Made by a program: the position numbers and the translations under genes. A stretch of DNA of 64,000 nt from Prosopocoilus inquinatus (Eukaryota > Arthropoda > Insecta > Coleoptera > Lucanidae), in NCBI GenBank assembly GCA_036172665.1, contig CM069871.1, positions 682,001-746,000 of the forward strand, given 5' to 3'. The notes beneath the pieces were generated by a model. The model saw nothing but the letters and a program-made list of their open reading frames with translations. It had not been told where the DNA came from and did not search any database. Position 1 is the stretch's first letter. Each line of letters begins with the position of its first letter. Positions 45,973 through 57,890 of this stretch are shown here, piece by piece.

Positions 45973-48900
45973 ATGCTCAGTTTGGAGCAGGAGGTAGGTG
46001 CCTGGGATTCTGTTCTGCTTGAGCCCTTGTCCGAGGACACGTTCATAACGAACCTGCAGCAGCGATTCAAACGCGATCACATCTACACGTACATAGGTAA
46101 CGTCCTGGTCTCGGTGAATCCGTACAAGAATCTCGCGCTGTATTCCACGAATCTGGCTGAGACTTACGCCAGGAGAGGACCGTTTCAGTTACCGCCTCAC
46201 ATGTATGCAGCTAGAATATTAAATCACGAGTACCTTATTGTAGGAAGTAATTTTTAGTTACGCAGTCGCTGGTTCCGCATATAGATGGTTGAACGACAGA
46301 AATGAGGACCAATGTATTGTTGTTACCGGTAAATATGAAATATACAGGGTGTATTATATTGTACACATTCACAGCACATGATTTTACCTGCAGGAAGTTA
46401 TGGTATTATTTTCCTGTCAGCTCTGAACATGAAGTTATTAATCCTTGTAGCTTGTAACTTGCAATTCACAATTTACAAATTATTTAATTTGTGCGAGAGG
46501 CACTGAAATTATTTATAAATTTAATCTATTTAATCTAATTACCTTGAAGTAATTTATGGCATGAATGTTAATGGTATTTATAATATACCCTGTATGTAAT
46601 AATCGCAGTTTTCTTGTAACATCGTCGTTGTAGGTGAGAGTGGTTCAGGAAAGACGGAAGCGGCAAGAATCGTGCTTCAATTTTTGGTGCTCGTTTCAGG
46701 CAATAACTCGGAAGTTAAATTAATGAAAGATCGACTGGTGCAAGCCAGCACGTTATTAGAAGCCTTTGGCAACGCGAAAACCATAAGGAATGACAACGCG
46801 TCAAGATTCGTAAGTTCGGTATTTGACTCATTCCCCATCACACAAGACACCTCGTTTCAGGGCAAATTCCTCGACATCGAATTCGATTATAAGGGCGATC
46901 CCGTCGGAGGTCATCTAATACACTGTAAGTATCCCACCTCGTGAAAATTGTCTGCATAAACCGTAACAGAACTTATTTATTCTATTGCTAACCGCATAGG
47001 TCTTTTGGATAAGGTATCTGAAGTAAGTCTTGGTGGTAATACTCGAGTAATCGTGACCTTTCTGCTTTCAGTCTAGGGTAACCAATTTAGCGTTTGGCGA
47101 CAGGAACTTTCATGTGTTCTACCAGTTACTTACCGGGGCAGACATTCATTTATTGAGTAAGTTGCAGGTTCTGTGCATTAATTTTTTTTTAAATCAGCTC
47201 CTGTTTCTAGAGGGTTTGAAGCTCCAGCGCAACGTCGAGCACTACTGCATCTTGCAAACCGAAAGTAACCAGCCCACTCAAACCGAGGAGGAAGACAGGA
47301 AATTATTTATATACACGCGGACTGCGTTGGACGTCTTGGGCTTTTGCATCGAGGAAGTCGTCAATATATTCAGAGTGATTGCCGTTGTTTTAAAATTGGG
47401 GAACCTACAGTTTGTGCCTTGCAATAACATTGACGGAAGCGAAGGATGTTCTATTAGCAACGATTATGGTATGGCAATCGTAAATAAATACAAACCGACC
47501 GAATCTCATCATTGCTTTTAGAATTGTATGAAGTGTGCGAGCTGTTGGGGGCAGAGCATAGATGGCTGCAGAGAGCGCTGACGAGTCGTCACATTGACGA
47601 CGGTATTTTAGCTGACCTAAACGCCAACGAAGCCGCACGAACTAGAGATGTATTGTGCAAGACGCTGTACAGTCGCCTCTTCACGTGGCTTATAAATAAA
47701 ATCAACGATCTCATTAAGGTGAGCGGATTATTAAAAGTCTTGAGACTATTTCAAATAATTTTTACAGGCGAAACATCTAGGTAAAAGAAAAGTGTTGGGC
47801 GTTTTAGACCTGTACGGCTTCGAGATGTTCGAGCACAATGGCTTCGAGCAAATCATGATCAACTACTGCAATGAAAAGTTACAGCAGTTCATTACTTGCA
47901 CCACCCTCAAGGATGAACAAGAGGAAATCGCCAAGGAAGGGTTGGAATGGACCAGAATAGAATTTTTCAATAATATGTGAGTGCTAGCAGCCACATTACT
48001 TACGACTGGCTATTACCAACTGACTCCTAATTATTACAGAAGTATCTGTCAATTGTTGGAACACGAGAGCCACGGTGTATTAACCTTGCTGGATGAACCC
48101 CACGTACAGTGTGATCAAACTTATTTAACACGAGTGGAACAGTGCTGTGCCGGACACTCTCATTGTTTAACCGCCGATCCAGCTTTACCTCAGCACAGTT
48201 TTCAGTAAGCGCTTTCTTTTTGTTTTTATCAAAAAGTGTTACGGTCAGTTCTTTTTGTTAGAGTCAGACACTACGCAGGACCTGTTACTTATGACACGAG
48301 AGGTTTCGTCGAGAAAAACAGAGATTGGTTACCGAGAGAACTCTCGAGAGCTCTGTTCCGTTGTGACCACGCGCTAATGCAGGCCTTATTCCCCGAGGGT
48401 AACCCCAAAAGATGTACAATAAAGCGGACCGTCTCGACTTCCAACCACTTGCAAGTCGCACTGAACGCACTTCTTAAAAGCCTGAACCCCCGACAGATGC
48501 ATTACATTCGCTGCCTGAAGCCCAACGAACTGAAGCAGTCTAGAATTTTTGAAGTTGCCTTAATACAACATCAGGTAAACTTCATCATAGCAATTTTTAA
48601 AGTCAGTGAGTGAGTGTCTGCTATTGTTTATAATAGGTACGTTACCTTGGACTTATCCCACTGGTACAAGTTTGGCGGGCCGGTTATTGCTACCGTTTGC
48701 CATTCTCCCAGTTTCTCTGTCGGTACAAAATGCTGTGCTGTAGTACATGGCCTAGATGGAGGGGCTCGCCCATTGAGGGTGTGTCCGTGCTGTTGAGATC
48801 CTTGCCCATTCCAAGTGCCGAGTTTACTTTCGGCAGGACGAAAATATTTGTGCGTAGTCCGAGGACCGTGTTTGAGCTGGAGGATTTTCGAAGAGCTCGC

Positions 48901-51731
48901 CTGCATGATTTGGCCTTGTTGATTCAGAAGTGTTACCGGGGGTATCGACAACGGGCAAAATACAGGAGGCTCAAGCACAGCCAAATTATAATCGCTGCAG
49001 CTTGGAGAACTTGGAGAGTAAGTAATTTAACATAACAGAAGTGTAATTGTAAGTAAGAATTAAAATAGGGAAAATAAAATCGCCGCAAAAAATTCAACAG
49101 ATGGTGCCACTTTAATATTCAATCAAATTAAGACATTCCAAACAAGACACTTAAAAATAAAACTACCCGCTGAAGTATTAGTTTTAGTTTGTGCGAAGCC
49201 AAATTGACTTTTCTAATTTAAAAAGTAGTTTTGTGTTGTGTTTATTCTAAACATTATACTAGACGTTAATGAATAGATATTTTAGGAAATAAAATTCGGA
49301 GTTCCATTCTGTGGCCGCAGACATCTGTGGTGCCTATACAAAGTGGTATGTTACTTAAAACAGACTGCTTCGTACTCAGCTAGACCGCCTAATCACACAG
49401 CACTTCCTCCGGAAAATTAATTTGCGTTTCATTCTACAGGCACGTGAAGAATTTCGTCTGATCAAGCAGCAAAAGGAAATGGAATGGGCAGCCAACGTAA
49501 TCCAAAGGCACTACATCAAATGGAAGGTGAATATGCAATTTGTTTCCTCGTATTTCATTTCTATACTCAAAGAGCTTGTTTGCAGAAACTGCAGTTCATT
49601 TTAAAATTGCCCTCGTTATTACCAAGCGATTCGGACTCGCCGATCTGCAGGGAATGGCCCGTCAGTCATCCGAAACTGGCAGAAACGAACGTCATCCTTC
49701 GCAAGATCTATCACAGGTGGAGGTGTCATAAATACCGGTTGAAATTTGATCAGACTGCCAGGAATAGGATGAGAGAGAAAGTCACTGCGAGCTTCATATT
49801 CAAAGATAGGAAGTCGTCGTATCCCCGAAGGTAAGAACAGGATTGCCACTCGCCGAGAAAAACCTCGAAAGCCCAGGAATTGAGAAAAGGTCCACGAAAA
49901 GTCTGTTTCAGTACAAGAGTCAGTGAAAATAAATCAGAAACGGGGGATGTTTTATTTATTGTTCATTATTTCGAATTAGTTTGACGGTAATTTTAATAGT
50001 TTTCTGTATTAATTTGAGTGACTTTTCTTAAAATAATCTACATACGAAATCTACAAATTAAAGAAAAAAAATGTAGAAAATTGCATTGAATTGACTACAT
50101 AAAAAAAATAATAATAGGAAAGTTGCGTAATTTCAGTAAATCATTTTTAATTTCAATGAAATATGTTCTTGTGGTCTTCGATGTAGGCAACCACAAAACG
50201 ACTGCGTTCATTAGGTTGCCTATGCCAAGGATACTTGTTTGAAAATTTCAATTTATTATTTTAAAAGGCCCGGTCTTTTGATCTCTGATTAACTTTAACC
50301 GTTGATTAATTCCTATAGAAAAAAATTGTCTCTATAATTGTAACCATGGGAATAAATCAACGATTAAAGTTAATGAGAGATGAAAATACCGGGCCTTAAA
50401 CAAATAGGTGTGTTATTAAAATTAATTGTTTGTAATTTTTGAAGATAATTCAAAAATTTTCTCTATTAATATAGATGAAAGTAAAAAATAATAAATTAGT
50501 AATTTTTTGGGCGACTATGAAAACTAAATCACGAATAATTGCAAAATTATTTATACATTAAAAAAATTCTCGACGAAAAGTATTTCTACCGCCTTTAGTG
50601 TAGGCAACCATACGAACCGCTGAGTTCATGCGCTTGCCTATACCAAAGGGTTTTGTTTGAAAAAATTCTTACGTTTTTATTTTTAGACAAACCGGCACAT
50701 TACTAAAGTTAATTTTCTTATAATTTTTAACGGTTTACTAACACGTGAACATTTAAAAGCAAATTACTGTTCTGAAACCAGGAAAACATAGAAAGTTGTT
50801 TAAACACTTTATAAAATTTAGGAAAGTTTCTTAATCATTAATCACAGTCAATTGTGAAAGATTCTGTTTTTTTTTTTTTTTTTTTGACGAAAATCAGGGA
50901 ATGTTTTACTTTACTTTAAATTAACTGACGCTTTGATTGTAGTGTATCTCATCCGTTTCTCGGCGATTATGTTCGATTGCGACAGAATCTGCAATGGAAG
51001 AAGATTTGCATCGAATCAAACGATCAGTACGTCGTCTTTGCAGACATAGTAAATAAAATAACTCGTTCCAGCGGAAAGGTCTGTGCCTGCCCTCGTTTAC
51101 TTTGCGATTGGATTTTGTGAAGTCTGAATTTCAGTTTGTTCCTATACTCTTGGTAATTTCGACGAGGTCGATGCTAATATTGGACCAGCGGACTTTACAA
51201 GTGAAATACCGTGTGCCTGCGACTGAGATATACCGCATGTCTCTTTCGCCTTACCTGGACGACGTGGCCATCATACACATTCGAGCGGTAAGCTAATGAT
51301 AAAACGACCTCGCTTTCAGTAGTTGGGCTAGAGCTCGCTTTCTCTTGTCCACAGTCATCTATAACGAATGCAGAGACATCGAGCACAACATCAGATGCGA
51401 CAGGTTGTTTATTTCAGAGCGATTTAAGCAAGAAGAAGGGCGACTTCGTGTTTCAAACCGGCCATGTAATCGAGATTGTGACCAAGTTGTTTTTGGTGGT
51501 CCAGAATGCGGTTGGGAAAGCCCCCGATGTGAACATAACGACTGAGTACGTGGATGGGTGGGGTTTGCCCGGTTTAAAAGTGAGCGTGCATTTTTTTTTT
51601 CTTGTAGGTTCGAAACGAATTTCGGCTCGCAGACTGTTACCTTTACGTTCAAGTGCATTGGTTTACCAGAAGTGCAACCGGGACAGATACGGGTGCTGCG
51701 CAAAGGGAACAAGATGGAAGTTTTAGTGTGA
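45973..51731 (+). CDS. class I unconventional myosin heavy chain (MYO1A/1B-like)
   Basis: Eighteen coding exons: 45973-46202, 46258-46328, 46634-46809, 46861-46924, 47000-47013 (or 47022), 47072-47156, 47211-47468, 47522-47718, 47768-47976, 48040-48204, 48262-48574, 48637-49017, 49440-49526, 49586-49830, 50943-51078, 51135-51287, 51355-51545, 51608-51731. All GT-AG, phases consistent, 1,032 or 1,035 aa. Motor domain: [17 protein letters not shown]-loop GESGSGKT, switch I NDNASRFGKF, switch II DLYGFE, actin-side [10 protein letters not shown]. Then converter, neck with three IQ motifs ([17 protein letters not shown]; one at [23 protein letters not shown]) and a TH1 tail ending KMEVLV, which binds acidic membrane lipids in this family. 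Closest by memory to vertebrate MYO1A/1B; fly Myo95E is a candidate counterpart, not settled. AATAAA at 51,924. Confidence 0.93.
46342..46595. mobile_element. 254-bp MITE in myosin intron 2
   Basis: TATACAGGGTGTATTATA at the left and TATAATATACCCTGTATG at the right are inverted copies. The element makes up most of the otherwise short intron (46,329-46,633). TACAGGGTG ends are common among dispersed insect elements. Confidence 0.7.
49018..49439. other. myosin intron 12
   Basis: AT-rich intron between IQ-motif exons, donor GTAAGT at 49,018. A single degenerate AGATGGTGCC near 49,099. Nothing else. Confidence 0.7.
49831..50942. other. myosin intron 14 (1.1 kb)
   Basis: The longest intron of the gene. 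It contains a TTAA-flanked palindromic element at 50,261-50,399 and two copies of a phrase around ATGTAGGCAACCA / TGTAGGCAACCATACG (about 50,184 and 50,600). No exon-like frame. Confidence 0.65.
50261..50399. mobile_element. TTAA-flanked palindromic element (family P1) in myosin intron 14
   Basis: TTAA at 50,261 and 50,396 enclose AAGGCCCGGTCTTTTGATCT...TTAACTTTAA and the mirror TTAAAGTTAATGAGAGATGA then ACCGGGCC. The centre has CCATGG, as in the copy at 43.2 kb. Confidence 0.75.
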
Positions 51732-52420
51732 TGTTGCGCCAAACATATCTTAATCAACCTACCAATCACTGCCACGAAAACTGTTCAAAGTTCGATTAAC
51801 GGTTGCACAAGTTACATCCAATTTTCCTTTTTTTCTTTTTAGCTCACTGTAAATAAGATTATTGATATTACGATGAAATAGTGCTCCCAAGGAAATCTGA
51901 ATAGCCAGCCGGTTTTTATATTAAATAAAGAATAAGTTAATTAATCTTGTTACACGTCGTCGGTGCTAGAAGTGGTGAAAACACTGAACAGTTTCGTCAT
52001 TAATGCGAATCTGCTTCACATTAAAAGTGGGATCTGTTTATGTGATTGTTGTTTTCTCGAAATGTTGAGTGTTAAATTCAAAAGTTCACAAAACAGGCAG
52101 GGTTCAGTCGTTTGTGCTGTAGTATGATGTCATTGTACGTAAGATGTGCAGCAATACTTTCCTTGATCAATAAAATTGGTTATATTTTTCAGTAGTTCCT
52201 TATTATTTTAACGTAACTTGAACAAAGAAATCAGTAGCAAGCATTTAAAAAAACTGTCTGTGTATGTCTTATTGCCATATTAAAAAAAATGAAATGGGCC
52301 CAGTCTTTCATCGAATCTTGTCTTGCCTAATTTAATCATTGTATGAAATGAGAAAAACACTTAAAAGCTAAATGCTACTAAGTAAAAAGCAATATTTAAT
52401 GAACAAACTGTAAACCGAAA
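51732..52420. other. convergent 3' UTR region
   Basis: 3' end of the myosin (AATAAA 51,924) and of the minus-strand coiled-coil gene (an ATTAAA on that strand near 52,392). No repeat or gene between. Confidence 0.6.
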
Positions 52421-53262
52421 CTATTGTTGATTCTGCGTGCCATTCACTCCATTGGATGAGGTAGCCGTCTCTTCCTCGTTACCATCATCAGTCGTACTCC
52501 TCCGCAGATTATCTAAAACATTCCTGGCAAGCTCGTGCTCATTATATCTTTGCCTCAAAGCATTAAACAAACACAGTTGAGTCTCGTACTCCCTCTTCAA
52601 GTCGGCGTTCATTTGAATCATCTTCTCCAGCTTCTCGTAAACGAGCTTCTGGCGTTCCTTCTCCACCTCGATTTTCGATTCCATGCACGACAGCTTTTCC
52701 TGAAGGTGTTTCACTTCGATGTTGCGGATATCCAGGAGGTCCTTGGTGATGGCCACCACTTCTTTGAGCGAAGTGACTTGCTGCGTGAGGGCCTCGATCT
52801 GCAGCTCCTGGTTCTTGCAGATCTTCGTCTTCTCGAAGATGACCTCCTTGGCTCGCGTCAACATTTCCTCGGATTTCAGCTTCAGCGTCTCCACAGTTTG
52901 GGAATCGGACTGGTTCTGTTGCTGTCGTTTGCGCGCCTCCGCAAGCTGCTCTTCAAGCTCGGCCACCCTGTTTTTGAAAGTGTCTCGTTCTTGAGTCCGT
53001 GACTAAACATAATTATTCACAGTTATCAACAGTTTTAAATCCGAAGCGTTAAGTACCTTGAGTTCCTTTTCGATAGCTGTCAGACGTTTCGTGGTCTGCA
53101 ATAGCTTGTGTGCATCTGACGAACTCGTGTCAACCACGTTACTATCCTGAAAACGTTTGGTGATTTTTAATAATGTGTTAATAAGAAGTTAAAGCAAGTT
53201 GTGCTTACCTCATGGTTGATTTCATTCGGTTGATCACCGATGGGTTTGTTTACAGCTGACAT
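52421..53262 (-). CDS. 241-aa coiled-coil protein of unknown function
   Basis: Minus-strand exons 53262-53209, 53146-53057 and 53002-52421, both introns GT-AG and phase 0, ATG at 53,262, TGA/TAA-terminated frame ending ...GTQNQQ. After a short N-terminus (MSAVNKPIGDQPNE) the protein is almost wholly alpha-helical coiled coil (about residues 35-215: LLQTTKRLTAIEKELK, RVAELEEQLAEARKRQQ, MLTRAKEVIFEKTK, LREALTQQ-like heptads, KLVYEKLEKMIQMNADLK), then an acidic, Ser/Thr-rich tail. No catalytic motif, membrane segment or signal peptide. The regular coding composition and clean splice sites make it a real gene. I do not recognise the family; a golgin- or scaffold-like role would be a guess. It diverges from Tim17. 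Confidence 0.85.
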
Positions 53263-54025
53263 TTCTGGTGAAAGAAGTTTCTCGAGTTCAATTACGCAGC
53301 CACATATAACTACGCGTTTGGCCAGAAATTTTCACGAAGTAGAGGTATTTATAGAATTCCGGGTTAATCAGGTTTCCTTGCATGTATTTTTAGAACGTCT
53401 GACGTTTGAATCGCCCGCCATTCGATCTAACCTGAACTTGCCGCGACTGTCAGTCGCCTCGAACGAAGTAACACATTCAATCCAAATTAAACAAATCCCA
53501 TTTTTTAAACATCCTAATAGATTTAAATAATTTAAAACGTTCTACATTCAATTTATAAGTATTATTATTATACGAAAGTAATGAATAAGAAGGGAGAATG
53601 ACGAAAAGAAAATGTACACGTGCGGTGGATTAAACATGGCGGAGAGACGCCCAAATCACGTAACTTTTGATTGCATTTAAAACTGTTTGATTTTCAAATT
53701 AATTCGCATTATAAATATTTACGATTGTAAATTGGTCGTTTTTAAACATTAAAAATCATCTGAACATTTTAAATAATTAGGTGAGTCATTTTAACTTTTG
53801 ATTTGAAGGTCCCCTCTCTTCTGAAATGCGAATGTCAAAAAGTTTCATCATGCATGTTTAAAAACCCCTTTTTCTTCAGAGAATTACAAGAAATTTCAAC
53901 AATTTAGGTGTCACAGTAAAAGGTGAGTGCACACACATTATGAGCGCGTTTAATTTCAAGTTGTAATTTGCTTACGCAAAATTTAATTTTTTAGGTTAGG
54001 TTTACGCAACATTCGTTTTTGAGCT
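53263..54025. promoter_or_regulatory. shared upstream region of the coiled-coil gene and Tim17
   Basis: The two ATGs (53,262 minus and 54,026 plus) point away from each other across 763 bp, a divergent pair that may share a promoter. I see no TATA element. A 5' UTR intron of Tim17 is likely at 53,923-53,994 (donor AAAAG-GTGAGT, acceptor TTTTTTAG). Confidence 0.4.
53923..53994 (+). other. probable 5' UTR intron of Tim17
   Basis: GTGAGTGC donor and an AATTTTTTAG acceptor 72 bp apart, directly upstream of the Tim17 start codon at 54,026. Size matches other introns in the window. Confidence 0.5.
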
Positions 54026-54938
54026 ATGGAGGAGTACACGAGAGAACCGTGCCCCTGGCGGATTGTGGATGACTGCGGGGGCGCCTTCACGATGGGCCTG
54101 ATCGGCGGGGGTGTGTTTCAGACGATAAAAGGCTTTCGCAATGCTCCATCGGGCATCAACAGGAGACTTGTATGTGAAACAATTTTTCCATATTAATTTA
54201 CAGATATAACTTGAGTTAGTATGCCCAGGACAGTTGAGTTTAAATTTAATTTAAATCAAATAACGTATACACTAATCTCAATTCATTTAAAATTCCCTTT
54301 TAAGAAGTAAATTTTTGAAACGGTGCTATTGTGGTGCCATCTATTAGAAGTGTGTCATGTCATTTTTACTGCATGTTTTATTAAAGCGAGCTCATTTTTT
54401 GTGAGTAAAATTTAGAAAACTTTTTTAAAAAAATCACTAATTCAGAGGGTGTTCCTTGCACCCATACTAACTTTTTTTTTTTTTAAATGGAATCAATACA
54501 TGCCCAAGTTGATTTACACCCTTTAAAATATGAATTAGGATAGGTAGGTAATACTAACGAAGAAATTTCTTCATATTTCTTCAGATTGGAAGTTTAACAG
54601 CTATCAAACAGAGGTCGCCAATCATCGCAGGAAACTTTGCCGTTTGGGGTGGAATGTTCTCAACAATAGACTGCGCTCTCATCCACATCCGGAAAAAAGA
54701 GGACCCGTGGAACTCGATCATAAGTGGCGCGGCAACGGGTGGAATTTTGGCTGCTAGAAACGGCCTCCCGGCTATGGCGGGCAGTGCTTTTATTGGTGGT
54801 GTACTCTTGGCACTCATCGAAGGCGTCGGCATTCTCTTCACGAGACTGTCGGCAGAACAATTCCAGCCTCAGCCACCCGTATTCGAAGATCCCTCTCAAC
54901 TAGGAGCACAAGGCGGTGCAGGCTACAGTTATCAATAG
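54026..54938 (+). CDS. Tim17: mitochondrial import inner membrane translocase subunit Tim17
   Basis: Exons 54026-54169 and 54585-54938 join in phase 0 to 165 aa, the usual length of the family. The product begins [20 protein letters not shown] and holds the Tim17 signature [21 protein letters not shown]. Then come [20 protein letters not shown] and [18 protein letters not shown], with glycine-rich membrane segments (four expected) and a short polar C-terminus. Cysteines at positions 9, 17 and in STIDC fit the redox-active pair known in the family. Tim17 is part of the TIM23 complex that moves presequence proteins across or into the inner membrane. The 415-bp intron is unremarkable. AATAAA at about 55,071. 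Which Tim17 paralogue it is cannot be said. Confidence 0.96.
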
Positions 54939-55325
54939 AAGTTGTGTTGTTCTAGTAGATAGTTAAAAGACTTCAGCTGTGATTTTGTTATCTCAACAAC
55001 GGTGAGTTCTACGGTGGTTGCACTTTTCTGTAGATTCATTGAACGTTTAAATTTTTAAGTAATACACTCCAATAAAGTGAGAAGAAAGGCCTCTAGGTTT
55101 TTATTAAGAAAATAACTAAAGAAAACATTCGTTAATGATTTAAATTTAACTGAGATTGACATCACTGCATTGTAATAAAATAAAATCTAATGATTAAATC
55201 TTAAAAATAAAGTTCAACACTAATACAACAATAATAAATGTTTAACTATTTAAATAAGGCCGAGAAAAGTTTCAGGCTTCAAGTCCTAGTGCAACATAAA
55301 AACAACAATAAGAAATGTAAATAGT
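54939..55325. other. convergent 3' UTRs of Tim17 and the SIAH-like gene
   Basis: AATAAA for Tim17 at about 55,071. On the other strand TTTATT near 55,098 is a possible signal for the SIAH-like gene, so the two transcripts may overlap at their ends. Confidence 0.5.
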
Positions 55326-56429
55326 TTAAAATTTAAATCCGTGTTCCTCAAGGGCGTGTGAACTCATTTGATACAGCCGACCGCGCCATGAGCAATTTAT
55401 AAAATCTTTCACCGGGCAGTCGCAGTGCCCGTGATCGCATGTGAGCTCGTGCTGTTGTATTTGCCCCGGAAGAGACGTGAACGTACACCCTTGTTCCTCA
55501 TACATACATTTATAATGCAGCTTGCTGCTGATTGACTCGAGCGTGTAGTTGCGGATGGAATTAGAAAACGGTGATCTGCAAGTTGGGCAGAACTGTAGCT
55601 TCGGCTTGCAATAGCTGCAAATGCTGTGGCCGACTGCGCACTGGTAGATGGGGGCCGCCATATATTCATGACACACGGGGCACTCCAAATCAAGCAACAC
55701 ACTCTCATCTGATGCCCCATTGTATACGGGCAGCCTAGTCAGAACTTGAAACCCCACTTTTAAAACATTCTCACTCTTCATTTTCAGCTTTATCTTTAGA
55801 ACGCACATGTCCACTCTGATTGCAGCATCTTCATCCAAATCCCAGTTTAAAGCGTGCTCCATAGGTTTAAAATCAACATATTCGGCATCTTCTGCCGAAA
55901 TAGTTACTTTGAAGTACTTCTTCCGTATCTGATCGAGAGGTTTGATTGATTTCATGCTGAGCCAGATCAGCCCGGCATCAGCATTGCAGTTAACAAGCAC
56001 GAAATATATATCTTCGGCCACTTCAAAAAAATATACGGCGTTCTTGTTGTCGTTAATCGAAAGGGTAATGTATGTTTCCTGCGTGGTATGATACGAACGA
56101 ATGTGTGTTTGTAGTGCAGACGTGTTTCCGCTCCACTCAAGACAATTTGGGCAAACATACTGACGATACGGGCAACCGATTTCGTGTACTTCTAAATCTT
56201 TCCACGGGATCTTTGAGGGGCAGTCGTTTGTAACATATTTGCAGGGAAAGTTCAGCATGCTGCCTATAGATTCTAGGCAAATGTTGATTCCAACGGCGGT
56301 GGTAACTTTGTCCTCGCAGAGTCCGCAGACGTTGGTACCATCAGCGAGGTAGTTAATCGGTGGTCTTAGGTAACCGGTGCAATTGGAACATTTCATTTCT
56401 TCCACTATGTCGCTTAAGGTGGGCTCCAT
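55326..56429 (-). CDS. SIAH/SINA-type zinc-finger protein, probable E3 ubiquitin ligase
   Basis: A single coding exon of 367 codons; the ATG at 56,429 (MEPTLSDIVEEMKCSNC) is the first in frame. Residues 14-40 are a degenerate RING (CSNC and NVCGLC, later ligands incomplete). Next comes a SIAH-type zinc finger (CKYVTNDCPSKIPWKDLEVH, then CPYRQYVCPN), and then about 120 residues in the position of the SINA/TRAF-like substrate domain. Residues 250-287 form a complete-looking RING (CPVC, QCAVGHSIC, YCKPKLQFCPTC), followed by a second SIAH-type finger (YKCMYEEQGC, then HGHCDCPV). The protein stops there without a second SINA domain. The canonical SIAH order is RING-zinc finger-SINA, so this is either a domain-shuffled insect paralogue or a truncated tandem. 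The family targets substrates for proteasomal degradation; activity here is inferred. Confidence 0.9.
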   Translation of the reverse strand: MEPTLSDIVEEMKCSNCTGYLRPPINYLADGTNVCGLCEDKVTTAVGINICLESIGSMLNFPCKYVTNDCPSKIPWKDLEVHEIGCPYRQYVCPNCLEWSGNTSALQTHIRSYHTTQETYITLSINDNKNAVYFFEVAEDIYFVLVNCNADAGLIWLSMKSIKPLDQIRKKYFKVTISAEDAEYVDFKPMEHALNWDLDEDAAIRVDMCVLKIKLKMKSENVLKVGFQVLTRLPVYNGASDESVLLDLECPVCHEYMAAPIYQCAVGHSICSYCKPKLQFCPTCRSPFSNSIRNYTLESISSKLHYKCMYEEQGCTFTSLPGQIQQHELTCDHGHCDCPVKDFINCSWRGRLYQMSSHALEEHGFKF

Positions 56430-56453
56430 TCTTTTACCATTCAAGTCTTAAGT

Positions 56454-56528
56454 CTATAAGAAAGTGATTTCTTTTTTCAGATACATTACATATTTGCGTA
56501 TACAAATAAACAAGTAACAAACACTTAC
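56454..56528 (-). other. probable 5' UTR intron of the SIAH-like gene
   Basis: On the minus strand, donor GTAAGTGT (at 56,528) and acceptor CTTTCTTATAG (ending 56,454) are 75 bp apart, just upstream of the ATG. This implies a short non-coding first exon at about 56,529-56,560. Confidence 0.5.
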
Positions 56529-56560
56529 CTTAGGTTAGCCAGAAAATATATTATTCTTTT

Positions 56561-57470
56561 TCTTCTTCTTGGTCGTGTATTTATGCTACACGCCAGCAAT
56601 TAAATAAATATTTGGTTAGCTTGGTGTGAATAGATGAAAGGTCAGCAAAAACTTGCGACTAATTTGATACTGCTGAGTTTGCTTTAACGGCTTTAATACA
56701 TGATCTGTGTTAATACAGTCAGTGGCAAAAATAAAGTAAACGTGTGAGCGTAGGTGAGGCATTCCCCGCTCAATTTGGGGATTTTTTTCTGCAATTAATT
56801 CGCTTTACGCTTCACAGATGTCACTTGATTTAATTTCTTGACGTGGTGAAAATTCGCCTCTTGAATAATTAAACGTCACACGATTCGGTTTTCTCGTATT
56901 ATCCTTTTTCTTCAGTTTTTATTCTTTTCTAGATTTTCAGCATTGATTTGGTTTTTGTTTTCTCTGCGACAAAAACGTCACTCGATTTCGTTTTATAAAG
57001 TAATTTATTGTCTTCTCATTTTCTCGAATGTTACATGTCTTAATTTTCCTTAGATTACCTTTAATATTCGTTTTATGACGAGGAACTCTTTTCTTTAATG
57101 TTTAATGCACTTCATGGTTCTGATTCTGGTTTTTTTTTCAGTCCTCGGACATTTATTCTAAATATGTCCTCTGTTTATTGCATTCATTAGAAAATTGCTT
57201 TTTAAATCATATTCGAAGTTTATAGGTCATTATTCCCTCCGTGGCTGGAAGCAGGATTGCTATATTTTTCTTGAAAAATGAAGCCAAACGTTAGAGGAGG
57301 CTGTGATTGGTGCTATTTGATGATGTGTGGTTGGATACAATGAGAAATAAATGATAAGTTGACAGTTGTCATATTTGAGGTTATGCTCTTGCTTTATACA
57401 ATCTTACTTTATTTTATTTTTGTATATGTAGATGCCGGTTTAAACCTTTTTTTAGGATATTAAAAAGCAT
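56561..57470. other. intergenic AT-rich sequence
   Basis: No gene. Around 56,815 the phrase CAGATGTCACTTGATT resembles AAGATGTCACTTGATTCG near 61,900, so this may be the outer part of a dispersed element related to the terminal array. Confidence 0.4.
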
Positions 57471-57890
57471 CCCGTACGACAAATCCGTTTATTTTAATCA
57501 TTCAAAAAATAAATGTCACAACTTTGACATTTAAAATTTTTAATTTCAAACTGTAAGCGTGCGTTGCCAACTTTGTGGAAAATATCACAACCTGCTCTAA
57601 TTATAAATTCCGTTAATCGATAGTATTAGTGAAAAAAAAAGAACCTAAAGAATGGAAAATGTAAACTTTTCAAATAATAAAACAACAGAAAATAATACCA
57701 TCTTAAAATTATGGAATTGCTTACATAAAAAGGATATAACAATACCCCATGACTTATCGCGAATTTTGAAATGTACCTCAGCCACAGCACGAATCTTTAA
57801 ATGTACCTCAGCCACAGTGCAAATCTTGAAATGTACCTCAGCCACAATTGCGAATCTTGATATGTACCTCAGCAACAGCTTTCGGCTTCC
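57471..57890. repeat. diverged single copy of the 508-bp terminal array unit
   Basis: GACAAATCCGTTTATTTT, AATTTCAAACTGTAAGCGTG, CGTTGCCAACTTT and GAAAATGTAAACTTTTCAAA follow in the same order as in the units from 62.1 kb on. It ends with four ~30-bp copies of AAATGTACCTCAGCCACA (57,765-57,880). Confidence 0.8.

Noticed and set aside
52535..53002. 155-codon + strand frame opposite the coiled-coil gene
   Set aside because: Antisense shadow: Leu-rich reading of Glu/Lys-rich heptads.
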